Below are positions 33,793-42,127 of a stretch of 64,000 nt of DNA, in pieces. Positions within the stretch are counted from its first letter, which is position 1, and the number at the start of each line of letters is the position of its first letter. The stretch is from CAYSRC01 sp964433495 (GTDB lineage: Bacteria; Bacillota; Clostridia; Oscillospirales; Ruminococcaceae). The DNA is taken from contig CAYSRC010000001.1 of the NCBI GenBank assembly GCA_964433495.1, positions 62,001-126,000 of the forward strand, read 5' to 3'. Both the position numbers and the translations under genes were made by a program. The notes beneath the pieces are model-generated. The model was not told where the DNA came from, did no database searches, and was given only the letters and a program-made list of their open reading frames with translations.

Positions 33793-35397
33793 ATGAGCAA
33801 ATGGTGGCAGGACAGGGTGTTTTATCAGATATATCCGCGAAGCTTTATGGACTCGAACGGCGACGGCATAGGGGATATCCCCGGGATTATCTCGCGGCTG
33901 CCCGAGATAAAGAAGCTGGGTGTCGGGGCGATTTGGCTGTGCCCCGTCTACGCCTCGCCCAATGCGGACAACGGCTATGACATAAGCGACTACCGCGCGA
34001 TCAACCCCGAATACGGCACGATGGACGACATGGATGAGCTCATCGCGAAGGCGGGCGAGCTCGATCTCAAGATCGTCATGGACCTCGTCGTCAACCACAC
34101 CTCGTGCGAGCACGAGTGGTTCAAAAAGAGCTGCGAGGGCGACGAGCGGTACCGGGACTATTACATCTGGCGCGACAAACCCAACAACTGGACGTCGTTT
34201 TTCGCCGAAAGCTGCTGGGAGTACTGTGAGAGCCGCGGGCAGTACTATCTGCACCTCTTCGCGAAGGGGCAGCCCGACCTCAACTTCAAGAATCCCGCGG
34301 TTGTCGACGAGGTCAAGGACATCATGCGCTTTTGGCTCGACAAGGGGGTCGCGGGCTTTCGGTGCGATGTGATAAACGTCATCGACAAGCAGAGCCTTGA
34401 CGACGGCCGAAGGACGCCCTTTTTGCGCGGGCTCGAGCACTACAACACGACCGAGGGGTGCCATCGGATTTTGCAGGAGCTCAGACGGGACGTGCTGTCG
34501 AAATACGACGCCTTTGCGGTGGGCGAGGCGGTGTTTGTCGACCCCGGGAAGGGACGGCTGCTGTGCGGCGAGGACAGGGGCGAGCTCGACACCGTGTTCG
34601 GCTTTCAGCACATGGAGGCGGATCAGATCGGGGTCAAGTGGCTCAAAAAGCGCTTCAGCCTCAAAAAGTTTGCCCGAGCGATCGAGAGCTGGCAGACCTC
34701 GCCCGTGTGGAACGCGAACTATCTCGAGAACCATGACCAGCCGCGCAGCGTCTCCCGCTTCGGCGACGACGGCGAGTACCGCGAGCAGTCGGCGAAGATG
34801 CTGTGCACCCTGCTGCTGTCGCTGCGGGGCACCCCGTTTATCTATCAGGGCGAGGAGCTCGGCATGACAAACACCGACTGCCGCCGCATAGAGGAGCTCG
34901 ACGACGTCGAGTCGAAGAACGTCGACGCCCTGCTCAAACGATACCGCATCCCCGAGGGGCTCCGCCGCCGTATCATCATGCGGACGTCGCGCGACAACGC
35001 GCGCACGCCCATGCAGTGGACGGACGGGGCGGGCGGCGGCTTTACGACGGGCCGCCCGTGGCTGCGGGTGAACGACAACACCCGCCGCATAAACTACAAG
35101 AGCGAGGACAGGGACCAGCTGTCTGTCCTCAACTACTACCGCAGGATGATCGAGCTGCGCAGTCTGAGCGACACCCTCATGTACGGCAGCTTCAGGCTGC
35201 TGCGCGCGGGCGGCGGCGTCATGATGTTTGAACGCAGCTTTGCCGGGGTGCGCGCGGTGGTGCTGCTCAACTTCACGCCGCACACCCGCCGCGCGCGGTG
35301 CGAGGGCTTGGTCGCGATCGCGACAAGCGACCGCGAGACGTACGACGGCACCCTGCTGCCCTATGAGGGGATGATTGTGATTAAGCGCCCGGCTTAA
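33793..35397 (+). CDS. GH13 alpha-glucosidase (oligo-1,6-glucosidase / phosphotrehalase type)
   Basis: Cytoplasmic alpha-glucosidase of 534 residues. N-terminus WWQDRVFYQIYPRSFMDSNGDGIGD is the GH13 subfamily 29/31 opening. Catalytic parts: GFRCDVINVID (nucleophile Asp), AVGEAVFVD (acid/base Glu) and LENHDQPRSVSRFG (transition-state His-Asp). The QYEE-like GEELGMTNTDCRRIEELDDVESKN and DNARTPMQWTDGAGGGFTTG are conserved in isomaltase and TreC enzymes. It acts on short alpha-glucosides taken into the cell. ATG 33793 is chosen over GTG 33784; neither has a strong Shine-Dalgarno. Monocistronic, so the exact sugar is not given by context. Confidence 0.92.
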   Translation: MSKWWQDRVFYQIYPRSFMDSNGDGIGDIPGIISRLPEIKKLGVGAIWLCPVYASPNADNGYDISDYRAINPEYGTMDDMDELIAKAGELDLKIVMDLVVNHTSCEHEWFKKSCEGDERYRDYYIWRDKPNNWTSFFAESCWEYCESRGQYYLHLFAKGQPDLNFKNPAVVDEVKDIMRFWLDKGVAGFRCDVINVIDKQSLDDGRRTPFLRGLEHYNTTEGCHRILQELRRDVLSKYDAFAVGEAVFVDPGKGRLLCGEDRGELDTVFGFQHMEADQIGVKWLKKRFSLKKFARAIESWQTSPVWNANYLENHDQPRSVSRFGDDGEYREQSAKMLCTLLLSLRGTPFIYQGEELGMTNTDCRRIEELDDVESKNVDALLKRYRIPEGLRRRIIMRTSRDNARTPMQWTDGAGGGFTTGRPWLRVNDNTRRINYKSEDRDQLSVLNYYRRMIELRSLSDTLMYGSFRLLRAGGGVMMFERSFAGVRAVVLLNFTPHTRRARCEGLVAIATSDRETYDGTLLPYEGMIVIKRPA

Positions 35398-35507
35398 GGG
35401 CCGCCCGAGCACCCGCCCTTTTTTCGGATGTATGAAAAAAACAGCGGGCGAAGCGGCAAACAAAGCCGCGGGCGGGAAAAGAGAGCGATACAACGAACAG
35501 AGACGAA

Positions 35508-35543
35508 AAAAACCGCTCCGCGCTTATCGCGGGGCGGTTTTTG
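35508..35543 (+). terminator. Rho-independent terminator of the glucosidase gene
   Basis: AAACCGCtCCGC pairs with GCGGgGCGGTTT, followed by TT; flanked on the left by a run of A, so it may work both ways. It lies 110 bases after the stop. Confidence 0.85.
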
Positions 35544-35559
35544 CTCGGCCGTCTTTTTT

Positions 35560-36572
35560 ACATTAAAACATCCGCGGCCCTGTCGGCGGCAGGGGAGAGA
35601 GCCTCGGTGAGCGCGGGGGCTCCGGGGCCGAGGGGGGACGAACCCGATGAGCCCCTTTTGGGTAGCGGGGTCTCAGAATTTCCCTGTCGCGCGAACAGAA
35701 ACGACGCCTGCGCGGGTATGGGGCTTGGCTTACAGCGAGCCCTTAAGCCTAAAGCACATCCCTCGGGTTGCGCGCCCTTTGCCTCCCCTGTGCAGAGGGG
35801 AGGTGTCGGGCGTCGCCCGACGGAGGGGTTGTCAAAGTCTTGCTTCGGGAAGCGAACTTGCTTAAGATTTCGGTCTCAGCCCGTCAATCCCCCGCCGCTT
35901 TGCGTCCCTTCCCCTTTACACAAGGGGGGCTTTGGCTTGTTGCAAGCCCTAAAGCTTTGGGCTTTCCCTCGGGAGGCGGCGTCCCCCTTGAGGGGGACGC
36001 TGCGCGGGGCCGCGCGGCGCGCTTTGCGCGCTCTGTGCGGCCCGACGCGGCAGGGGGTGGCCTGCGCCGCAGGCTCGTTATCGGCCCGCCCCCCGCCGGC
36101 AGTTCCGCGTATGTCGTTCTCTGCTGCTCAGCGGGACTGCACAGGCGGGCCCTCCTTGCAAGGGCGTTTAGGGGGTTCGGGGGGAATCGCAACCCCCCGA
36201 AGCTTCTTTCGCTTCCTTTCTCACGAAGAAAGGAAGAAATGCTTGTCGAGCGGGCTGTATCTTTGAGGCGCAAAGACTTTAAAACTTCACTTGACACAGC
36301 TGTAGACGGTCGAATCGGCCGGAATAAAAAACTTGAAATGTTTTTTATTGCCGCGTGTGTCATGTGCAGCGAAAGCGGTATGCCTCATCTTTTCAATCCC
36401 CCGCCGCTTTGCGTCCCTCCCCCCTTTACACACGTCCTGCATACTCCCGCAGGGTGGTCGCATGTCAGCGGAACGGACATGCGACAGTATTCACGAGAAT
36501 ATGTGAACCCTACCGCGCGTCGTTCCGATAACGCGCGGTTAGGGGGGCTCGGCTTACAGCAGGCCCTTAGGT
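35560..36572. repeat. Dispersed repeat island 5, about 1 kb, families A and B
   Basis: The longest gene-free stretch. Family A: CCTCCCCT GTGC AGGGGAGG with GTCGGGCG TCGCCCGAC GGAGGGG at 35779-35830; inverted TCAATCCCCCGCCGCTTTGC at 35884 and again at 36394; CGTCCCCCTTGAGGGGGACG near 35980. Family B at 36433-36541: CCTGC ATACTCCC GCAGG, GTCGCATGT and ACATGCGAC (36457-36485), ATTCAC GAGAATAT GTGAA, ACCGCGCGT and ACGCGCGGT (36512-36539). Long open frames run through but follow the repeats and show no protein features. Confidence 0.8.
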
Positions 36573-37964
36573 CTACGCGCCGAGCTTTCGCGCCATCATC
36601 ACGCCCATGGCCGACGCCATCATCAGGCCGCGGGTCCACCCGCTCGAGTCGCCGAGGCAGTGCAATCCCGCGAGGGTGGTGTTGAGGTCGCGGTCGAGCT
36701 TGACGCGGTTGCTGTAAAACTTGAGCTCGGGCGAGTAGAGCAGCGTCTCGCTCGAGGCAAAACCCGGGACGACCTCGTCCATCGCCTTCATGAAGTTGAT
36801 GATGCTCGTCATCGCGCGGTAGGGCATTGCGGCGGTGATGTCGCCCGCGACGGCGTCGGGCAGGGTGGGGCGCAGGTTGCCGCGCCCGAGCTCGTCCTGC
36901 CAGGTGCGCTTGCCGTCGATGATGTCGCCGAAGCGCTGTACAAGGATGCTGCCGTTGGCGAGCATGTTTGTCAGCTCGCCGACCTTTTGGGCATAGTCGA
37001 TGGGTCGGTTGAAGGGATAGCTGAAGCGGTGGGAGCACAAAACCGCGAGGTTGGTGTTGTCCGACTTTTTGTCCTTGAACGAGTGCCCGTTGACAAGCGC
37101 GAGGTCGTTGTCATAGTTCTCCTGCGCGACAAACCCACCCGGGTTTTGGCAAAAGGTGCGCACCTTGTCCTTGAAGGGGTTGGGGTAGCCGATGAGCTTG
37201 GACTCATACAGCACCCGGTTGACCGTCTCCATGATCTCGTTGCGCAGCTCGACGCGCACGCCGATGTCGACGGTGCCCGGCTCGTGGCCGATGCCGTGTC
37301 TGCGACAGACCTCCTCAAGCCAGGCCGCGCCCCGCCTGCCCGCCGCGATGACGACCTCGGGGGCCTCTATCTCGTATTCGCGCCCGTCCCCCGCGACAAG
37401 GACGCCCGCGCACCGCCCGTCCCGCTCGACTATGTCGAGGCACTCGTGATAAAAGAGAATCTCGACGCCGCCCTCGATGAGGCTGTTTTGGACGGCGAGG
37501 TAGATCTGCTGCGCCCGCTCGGTGCCGAGGTGCCGTATCGGGCAGTCGACAAGCCGCAGGCCCGCGCGTATCGCGCGCTTTCTTATCTCCTTTATGCCGT
37601 CGGGGTCGCTGACGCCCTCGATGTGCGGGTCGGCGCCGTATTCGAGATAGATGCCGTCGGCATACGAGATGAACTCGGCGGCGGTGTCCTCGCCGATGAG
37701 CTCGGGCAGCTCGCCGCCGACCCCCGTCGAGAGGGACAGCTTGCCGTCCGAAAACGCGCCCGCGCCCGAAAACCCGGTGGTTATGTGGCAGTTGGGCTTG
37801 CAGTTCATACATCTGCCGGTGACGCTTTTGGGACAGCGGCGCTTCTCGACGGGCGCGCCCTTTTCGACAAGCACGATTCGTTTTTTCGACCCCATGCGAA
37901 GCAGCTCAAGCGCGGTGAATATCCCCGCGGGGCCCGCCCCGACGATTGCGATGTCCGCCTTCAT
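36573..37964 (-). CDS. FAD-dependent dehydrogenase (COG2509-like)
   Basis: A 463-residue flavoprotein. N-terminal dinucleotide-binding motif IAIVGAGPAGIFTALELL (about 4-21) and ERxR-like VLVEKGAPVEKRRCPKS. A Cys-rich insert GRCMNCKPNCHITTGFSGAGAFSDGKL (about 49-75) is a hallmark of this uncharacterised family. GVLVAGDGREYEIEAPEVVIAAGRRG closes the NAD-like half and the C-terminus is GDSSGWTRGLMMASAMGVMMA with the FAD ribityl-binding GD. The Cys cluster CxxCxxxC suggests a redox or FeS role (inference). GGAGG precedes ATG. Substrate unknown. Confidence 0.85.
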   Translation of the reverse strand: MKADIAIVGAGPAGIFTALELLRMGSKKRIVLVEKGAPVEKRRCPKSVTGRCMNCKPNCHITTGFSGAGAFSDGKLSLSTGVGGELPELIGEDTAAEFISYADGIYLEYGADPHIEGVSDPDGIKEIRKRAIRAGLRLVDCPIRHLGTERAQQIYLAVQNSLIEGGVEILFYHECLDIVERDGRCAGVLVAGDGREYEIEAPEVVIAAGRRGAAWLEEVCRRHGIGHEPGTVDIGVRVELRNEIMETVNRVLYESKLIGYPNPFKDKVRTFCQNPGGFVAQENYDNDLALVNGHSFKDKKSDNTNLAVLCSHRFSYPFNRPIDYAQKVGELTNMLANGSILVQRFGDIIDGKRTWQDELGRGNLRPTLPDAVAGDITAAMPYRAMTSIINFMKAMDEVVPGFASSETLLYSPELKFYSNRVKLDRDLNTTLAGLHCLGDSSGWTRGLMMASAMGVMMARKLGA

Positions 37965-38288
37965 AACAAAACCTCCGCAAAATAAAGAATGCCCTTATGC
38001 GCGACCGTGTACACCCCGCCCTTGGGGGGTGCGCCATAGTCGGCTGTAAAGGCAGCCGGTAGAAACATTCAACCTGTTTATTTGAATTTATACGGCGTTT
38101 CACACCGTTAACCAATGATAGCCGATTTTCGGGGCTGTGTCAAGCCCGCCCTGCAAAGAGGCCGATTCCCTGCGGCACACGGCGCCGCAGGGGGAGACGC
38201 GGGGAACAAGCCCCGAAAAGGGAGCGGGACCCTCGCACCCTCTCGCCGGCGCGTCACCCGAGGGGGCACGGGTATTCCCGAATGCCGC

Positions 38289-38735
38289 TCAACCCTTTTT
38301 TGCGAGCTCGTTTGAGTCGATCGACCCGCGAAAGACAAAAAAGCGGTCGTACAGGTATTCAAGCACAAAGTTGAGCGCCATGTTGATTGCGGTGGCGAGG
38401 TAGCCGTTCCACATAAGGCGGTCGGTCAGCGTGTGTTCGAGCAGAGTGGACAGCGGCGCAAACACACAGTAGAACACCGCGACCTTGAGCATGGCGACGG
38501 GCACGTTGTTTGCCGACTTGAAGGTATAGCGCCGGTTGAGGGTGAAGTTCCACACGACCGACAGCACGAGCGCCGCAAGATAGCTTATCCAGTCGTCGAG
38601 CGCGGCGATCTCCTTAAAAATGGTGTAGGACGCTATCTGTATTATCCCTGCCGACACCGAAAAGAGGAAGAATTTGACGGTGCGCGCGAGCTCTGCCGAG
38701 CCCTTTTGTTTTGAATGCTCCGTTTTGTTCGTCAT
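38289..38735 (-). CDS. GtrA-family membrane protein
   Basis: A 148-residue protein with four helices (about 20-40, 50-70, 82-104 and 110-132). The family motif is clear: FFLFSVSAGIIQIASYTIF, WNFTLNRRYTF and NMALNFVLEYLYDRFFVF. GtrA proteins help flip or process undecaprenyl-linked sugars for cell-envelope glycosylation. The start at 38735 lies nine bases after AAAAGG on the minus strand; ATG 38744 would overlap that site. Stands alone here, without a glycosyltransferase neighbour. Confidence 0.88.
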   Translation of the reverse strand: MTNKTEHSKQKGSAELARTVKFFLFSVSAGIIQIASYTIFKEIAALDDWISYLAALVLSVVWNFTLNRRYTFKSANNVPVAMLKVAVFYCVFAPLSTLLEHTLTDRLMWNGYLATAINMALNFVLEYLYDRFFVFRGSIDSNELAKKG

Positions 38736-38969
38736 ATACCGCATCCTTTTTGCGTCAAGATTGTTTTGCGAGCTTCGTCCGCGCTGCGCAGCGAAACGAC
38801 GGTGCGCCGCCCCGGCCGGCCACGGCAGGGGACGCGATGCCGAAGAGGACGCCCGGCAGCCGTTCGGCCGACGGGCGTGCAAGACCGCGATTCGCTTACG
38901 TCCGCGCCGCGCCCGCGCAGCCAAGCCGACTGCGGGAAGGGGGACGGCCCGCGCACGGCCCCGCGGCGT

Positions 38970-39977
38970 TTACAGCAGGGTAATGCCGTGCTCGAGGCAT
39001 TGCCTTGCCATCTCGTCGGGCCAAACCGACGCCTGAACCTCACCGATGTGGGCGCGGCGCAGCATGAGCATGCACAGCCGCGACTGCCCCACACCGCCGC
39101 CGACGGTCAGCGGCAGCCTGCCCGCGAGCAGCTCTGAGTGGAAGGGAAGCCGGGCGCGCTCGGGGCACCCCGCCTTGTCGAGCTGCGAGATAAGGGACGC
39201 GGCGTTGACGCGGATGCCCATGCTCGAGAGCTCAAACGCGGTCTCGAGGACGTCGTTCCACACCAAAATGTCGCCGTTGAGCTGCCAGTCGTCATAGTCG
39301 GGCGCGCGCCCGTCGTGCGGCCTGCCGTCGCTCAGCCTGTCGCCGATGCCGATGACAAACACGCTGCCCTTATCGCGGCAGATTTTGTTCTCGCGCTCCT
39401 TCGGGGTGAGGGAGGGCCAAAGCGAGGCGAGCTCCTCGGCCGTGACGAACTCGATCCTGTCGGCGAGGGAGAAGCGGATTTTGGGATATTCATAGCACGC
39501 GCTTATCGCGGTCTGCTTTATCGCGCCGTATATCTTGTTGACGGTCAGCTCAAGGTATTCGCGGGTGCGCTCGTCGGGGGTGATGACCCGCTCCCAGTCC
39601 CACTGGTCGACATAGACCGAGTGCAGGTTGTCGAGCTGCTCGTCCCGCCTGATGGCGTTCATATCGGTGTACAGCCCCTCGCCCGGCCCAAAACCGTAGC
39701 GCCCCAGCGCCCAGCGCTTCCATTTGGCGAGCGAGTGCACCACCTGTATCTTGTCGCCGCCGTCGAGCAGGTCGAACTCGACGGGGCGCTCGACCCCGTT
39801 GAGGTCGTCGTTGAGCCCGCTGCCCTTTTTGACGAACATCGGCGCCGACACGCGCCGCAGGTTGAGCGCGACGGCGAGATAGCGCTCGAAGTTGTCCTTG
39901 ATGATCTTGATCGCGCGCTGGGTTTGCAGCAGGTCGAGCGAGGGCGCGTAGCCCTTCGGAAAAATCAGGTTTGCCAT
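38970..39977 (-). CDS. asnA: Aspartate-ammonia ligase
   Basis: Asparagine synthetase A, 335 residues, the normal length. It makes asparagine from aspartate, ammonia and ATP and is related to class II AspRS. Landmarks: LLQTQRAIKIIKDNFERYLA near the N-terminus, RVSAPMFVKKGSGLNDDLNG, HSLAKWKRWALG, YTDMNAIRRDE, HSVYVDQWDWE, and C-terminal LPLTVGGGVGQSRLCMLML. The start ATG 39977 follows GAAAGGAAG on the minus strand. Monocistronic. Confidence 0.97.
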   Translation of the reverse strand: MANLIFPKGYAPSLDLLQTQRAIKIIKDNFERYLAVALNLRRVSAPMFVKKGSGLNDDLNGVERPVEFDLLDGGDKIQVVHSLAKWKRWALGRYGFGPGEGLYTDMNAIRRDEQLDNLHSVYVDQWDWERVITPDERTREYLELTVNKIYGAIKQTAISACYEYPKIRFSLADRIEFVTAEELASLWPSLTPKERENKICRDKGSVFVIGIGDRLSDGRPHDGRAPDYDDWQLNGDILVWNDVLETAFELSSMGIRVNAASLISQLDKAGCPERARLPFHSELLAGRLPLTVGGGVGQSRLCMLMLRRAHIGEVQASVWPDEMARQCLEHGITLL

Positions 39978-40106
39978 TGCGGTTGCTTCCTTTCGATTTT
40001 GCCCAATATTTTTTATATGTCTTTTAACTTCGTTTTGCGCGCTCGTCCCGGCGGGCCTCCGGGCGGGCGGATCATGCAAAAATGCCGGGCCGCACGGGGC
40101 CTCCCT

Positions 40107-40778
40107 TCAGACAGAGCCGTGCTCCGGCGCCCTGCGGGACGAGCGCCTGTAGACCGCAAGCTGGAGGAGCGCCGCGAGCAGCCAAAAAAACGCGATGAAC
40201 AGGGCGCAGTTTAAGAAAAACTGCTCGGGCAGGATGAACAGCACCGGGTCGACCCGGACGTCGAATATCCACAGGTCGTTGTTAAAAAACACCCTGTGAA
40301 AGGCGACAAACGCCGCGTCAAAATCTATCGCGCACGCGGCGACGAGGAGGCAGGGCACCGCGAGCGTCGAGACCGAAGAGACGAGCAGAAACCGCCTGTC
40401 CGTCCCCCGTCGCAGGCGCAGCGCGACGACAATTATCGCCGCAAGCGAGGCGGCGCCGAGCAGATAGACCCACGAAAAGATGGGCTTGCAGTCGTAAAAG
40501 TGCTGCGCGCCCCCCTCGGAGAACGGGAAGTCGGGCAGCGAAAAGGGGATGTTGCCGAAGGGGGAGAGAAACGCCATGATCGCGTTGTAGTTGTCAAGGC
40601 AGGTGTTCTTTGAATAGCCCGTTTTTTCGGGGATGTCGAGCAGGTCGACGTTCAGCGAATAGAACGCGTCGCTCACATGGATGAGTGCAAGCCCCACGGC
40701 CGTGGCGGCGAGCAGGCACAGTACCCCGAACAATATCCCCGCGGGGATGTACAGATGGGAACTATCTTGTTTTTTCAT
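40107..40778 (-). CDS. TIGR01906-like integral membrane protein
   Basis: A 223-residue membrane protein with four helices (about 12-35, 98-118, 128-150 and 190-212). The extracytoplasmic first loop holds NYNAIMAFLSPFG, SEGGAQHFYDCKPIF and the later FHRVFFNNDLWIFD, which are the conserved segments of the TIGR01906 family in Firmicutes. Function is unknown. AAGGAGACACC precedes the ATG on the minus strand. Confidence 0.8.
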   Translation of the reverse strand: MKKQDSSHLYIPAGILFGVLCLLAATAVGLALIHVSDAFYSLNVDLLDIPEKTGYSKNTCLDNYNAIMAFLSPFGNIPFSLPDFPFSEGGAQHFYDCKPIFSWVYLLGAASLAAIIVVALRLRRGTDRRFLLVSSVSTLAVPCLLVAACAIDFDAAFVAFHRVFFNNDLWIFDVRVDPVLFILPEQFFLNCALFIAFFWLLAALLQLAVYRRSSRRAPEHGSV

Positions 40779-41030
40779 GGTGTCTCCTTAAAAATGCCGG
40801 GCTTCCCGCGGACAGGCCGCGAGCCGCGGCCGCCGTTTTCGGGGCGCAGCCGCCGCTCCGCTCCGAATGCGGCGCTGACCGTCGGAAGGGGGCGCGGTCG
40901 CCCGATTGCGCGGGTCTTGCACGGATAGGTCGTCGGCAGGCGTGCGGGCCCTGTAGACGGAGCGCTTGCTGCGTAAAGCGGAGCCTCAATGCGTCGGCGG
41001 GCGGCCGGGCACGACCGCCGCAGGTGTGCT

Positions 41031-41636
41031 TCAGCCGCCCTCCGCCGCCGCGGGACAGGCGAACTCGCACCCGCAGTAGTTTTGGCGGTAGAGCCCCAGC
41101 TGCTTTGCGAGGACGGTCGAGCGCAGGTAGCCGTCGCGCTTTTTAAAGTCGCTGTAAAGCCACTCGACGCCGTACCTTTCGGCGGCGCGCGCCCCGGCGA
41201 GGTTGACGGCGGCTGCGTTTTTGTGCGGGCTTACGCTGAGGGTCGAGCACACGAAGTTGATGCTGTTTTGCGCGGCAAAGCGCGCCGCCGCGCTGAGCCG
41301 AACGGCAAAGCACCGCTCGCAGCGCGCGCCGCCCTCCCGCTCGCCCTCAAGCCCCCGCGCCGCGGCGAGAAAGGCGCTGCGGTCGTAGGGCAGGTCGACA
41401 AAGTCGGCGTCGCTGCCCACGAGTCGCAGCAGACGCACCTGCTCGTCGCGCCGCCTCTCGTACTCGGCCTCGGGATAGATGTTGGGGTTGCAGCACAGCA
41501 CCGTCAGCCTGAAGTGGGGCGACAGGCGCTCGAGCACCGAGCTTAAGCACACCGCGCAGCAGCTGTGCAGCACAAGCCGCGGCCTGCCCTCGAGCTGCGC
41601 AATCCGCTCGGTCATCATCGCGTCAAAGCTTTGCAT
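41031..41636 (-). CDS. queH: Epoxyqueuosine reductase QueH
   Basis: The non-cobalamin epoxyqueuosine reductase completing queuosine in tRNA, an FeS enzyme. The conserved cysteine pattern is present: LHSCCAVCLSSVLERL (about 21-36), CCNPNIYPEAEYERR, CERCFAVRLSAAA and YRQNYCGCEFAC. Length 201 from ATG 41636; the frame continues upstream to 41747, but those residues (hydrophobic, NAPAVLLLSIVGFLG) are not family-like. The start is not certain because GAGG directly abuts this ATG. Monocistronic. Confidence 0.92.
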   Translation of the reverse strand: MQSFDAMMTERIAQLEGRPRLVLHSCCAVCLSSVLERLSPHFRLTVLCCNPNIYPEAEYERRRDEQVRLLRLVGSDADFVDLPYDRSAFLAAARGLEGEREGGARCERCFAVRLSAAARFAAQNSINFVCSTLSVSPHKNAAAVNLAGARAAERYGVEWLYSDFKKRDGYLRSTVLAKQLGLYRQNYCGCEFACPAAAEGG

Positions 41637-42127
41637 CCTCAAAAAAGGCCCCTTTTTCACAAAAAACTCGCGCAGCCGGCCTAAAAAACCGACTATAGAT
41701 AATAATAACACGGCGGGGGCATTTATAAAATACCTATGACTTAACAAAACGATTATTTTATGTTACAATAACGCAAAAGGCAGCGGGCGGCCTTTGCAGC
41801 CCATCCTTTTTCAAGCGGGACAGGAGGCGGGGGGGATTGCCAAACCCTCGTTCTTTGACCGCGGCAGGATATCCGTTCGGGCGACTTGGTTTTGCGCGGA
41901 GCCCCGGCGCCGAAAACACCCGGTTCAAAGCAAAAGGCGCTTGCGGTTTTGCGGCAAGCTGAGCAAAGGCCTCCGCGAAAAGACATATTCAAATTCAAAC
42001 GCGCGGCCCCTGCGGGCCGCTTTGGGGCCCCGCAACCCCTTGTCGGCATCGGGCGGGGCCCGAGGATTTGCGGCGAAGCGGTTCACCTCGCCGCGGACGA
42101 TGCCGGCAGGAAAGGAAGGTGTGAAAT
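41637..42127. other. Divergent intergenic region between queH and the PBP gene
   Basis: No gene. It contains an AT-rich patch at 41690-41770 (TATAGATAATAATAAC and ACAAAACGATTATTTTATG) that probably holds the two outward promoters, then about 350 bases of GC-rich leader before the PBP gene with no repeat or riboswitch recognised. Confidence 0.45.

Noticed and set aside
35541..36685. Two long plus-strand open frames in the 1-kb gene-free island
   Set aside because: They read straight through family A and B repeats, lack Shine-Dalgarno sites and translate to Arg/Pro/Ser-rich sequence without motifs.
41637..41747. Longer N-terminus for QueH beginning at 41747
   Set aside because: The extra residues are hydrophobic and not part of the QueH family, and the DNA there looks like a promoter region; the exact start stays uncertain.
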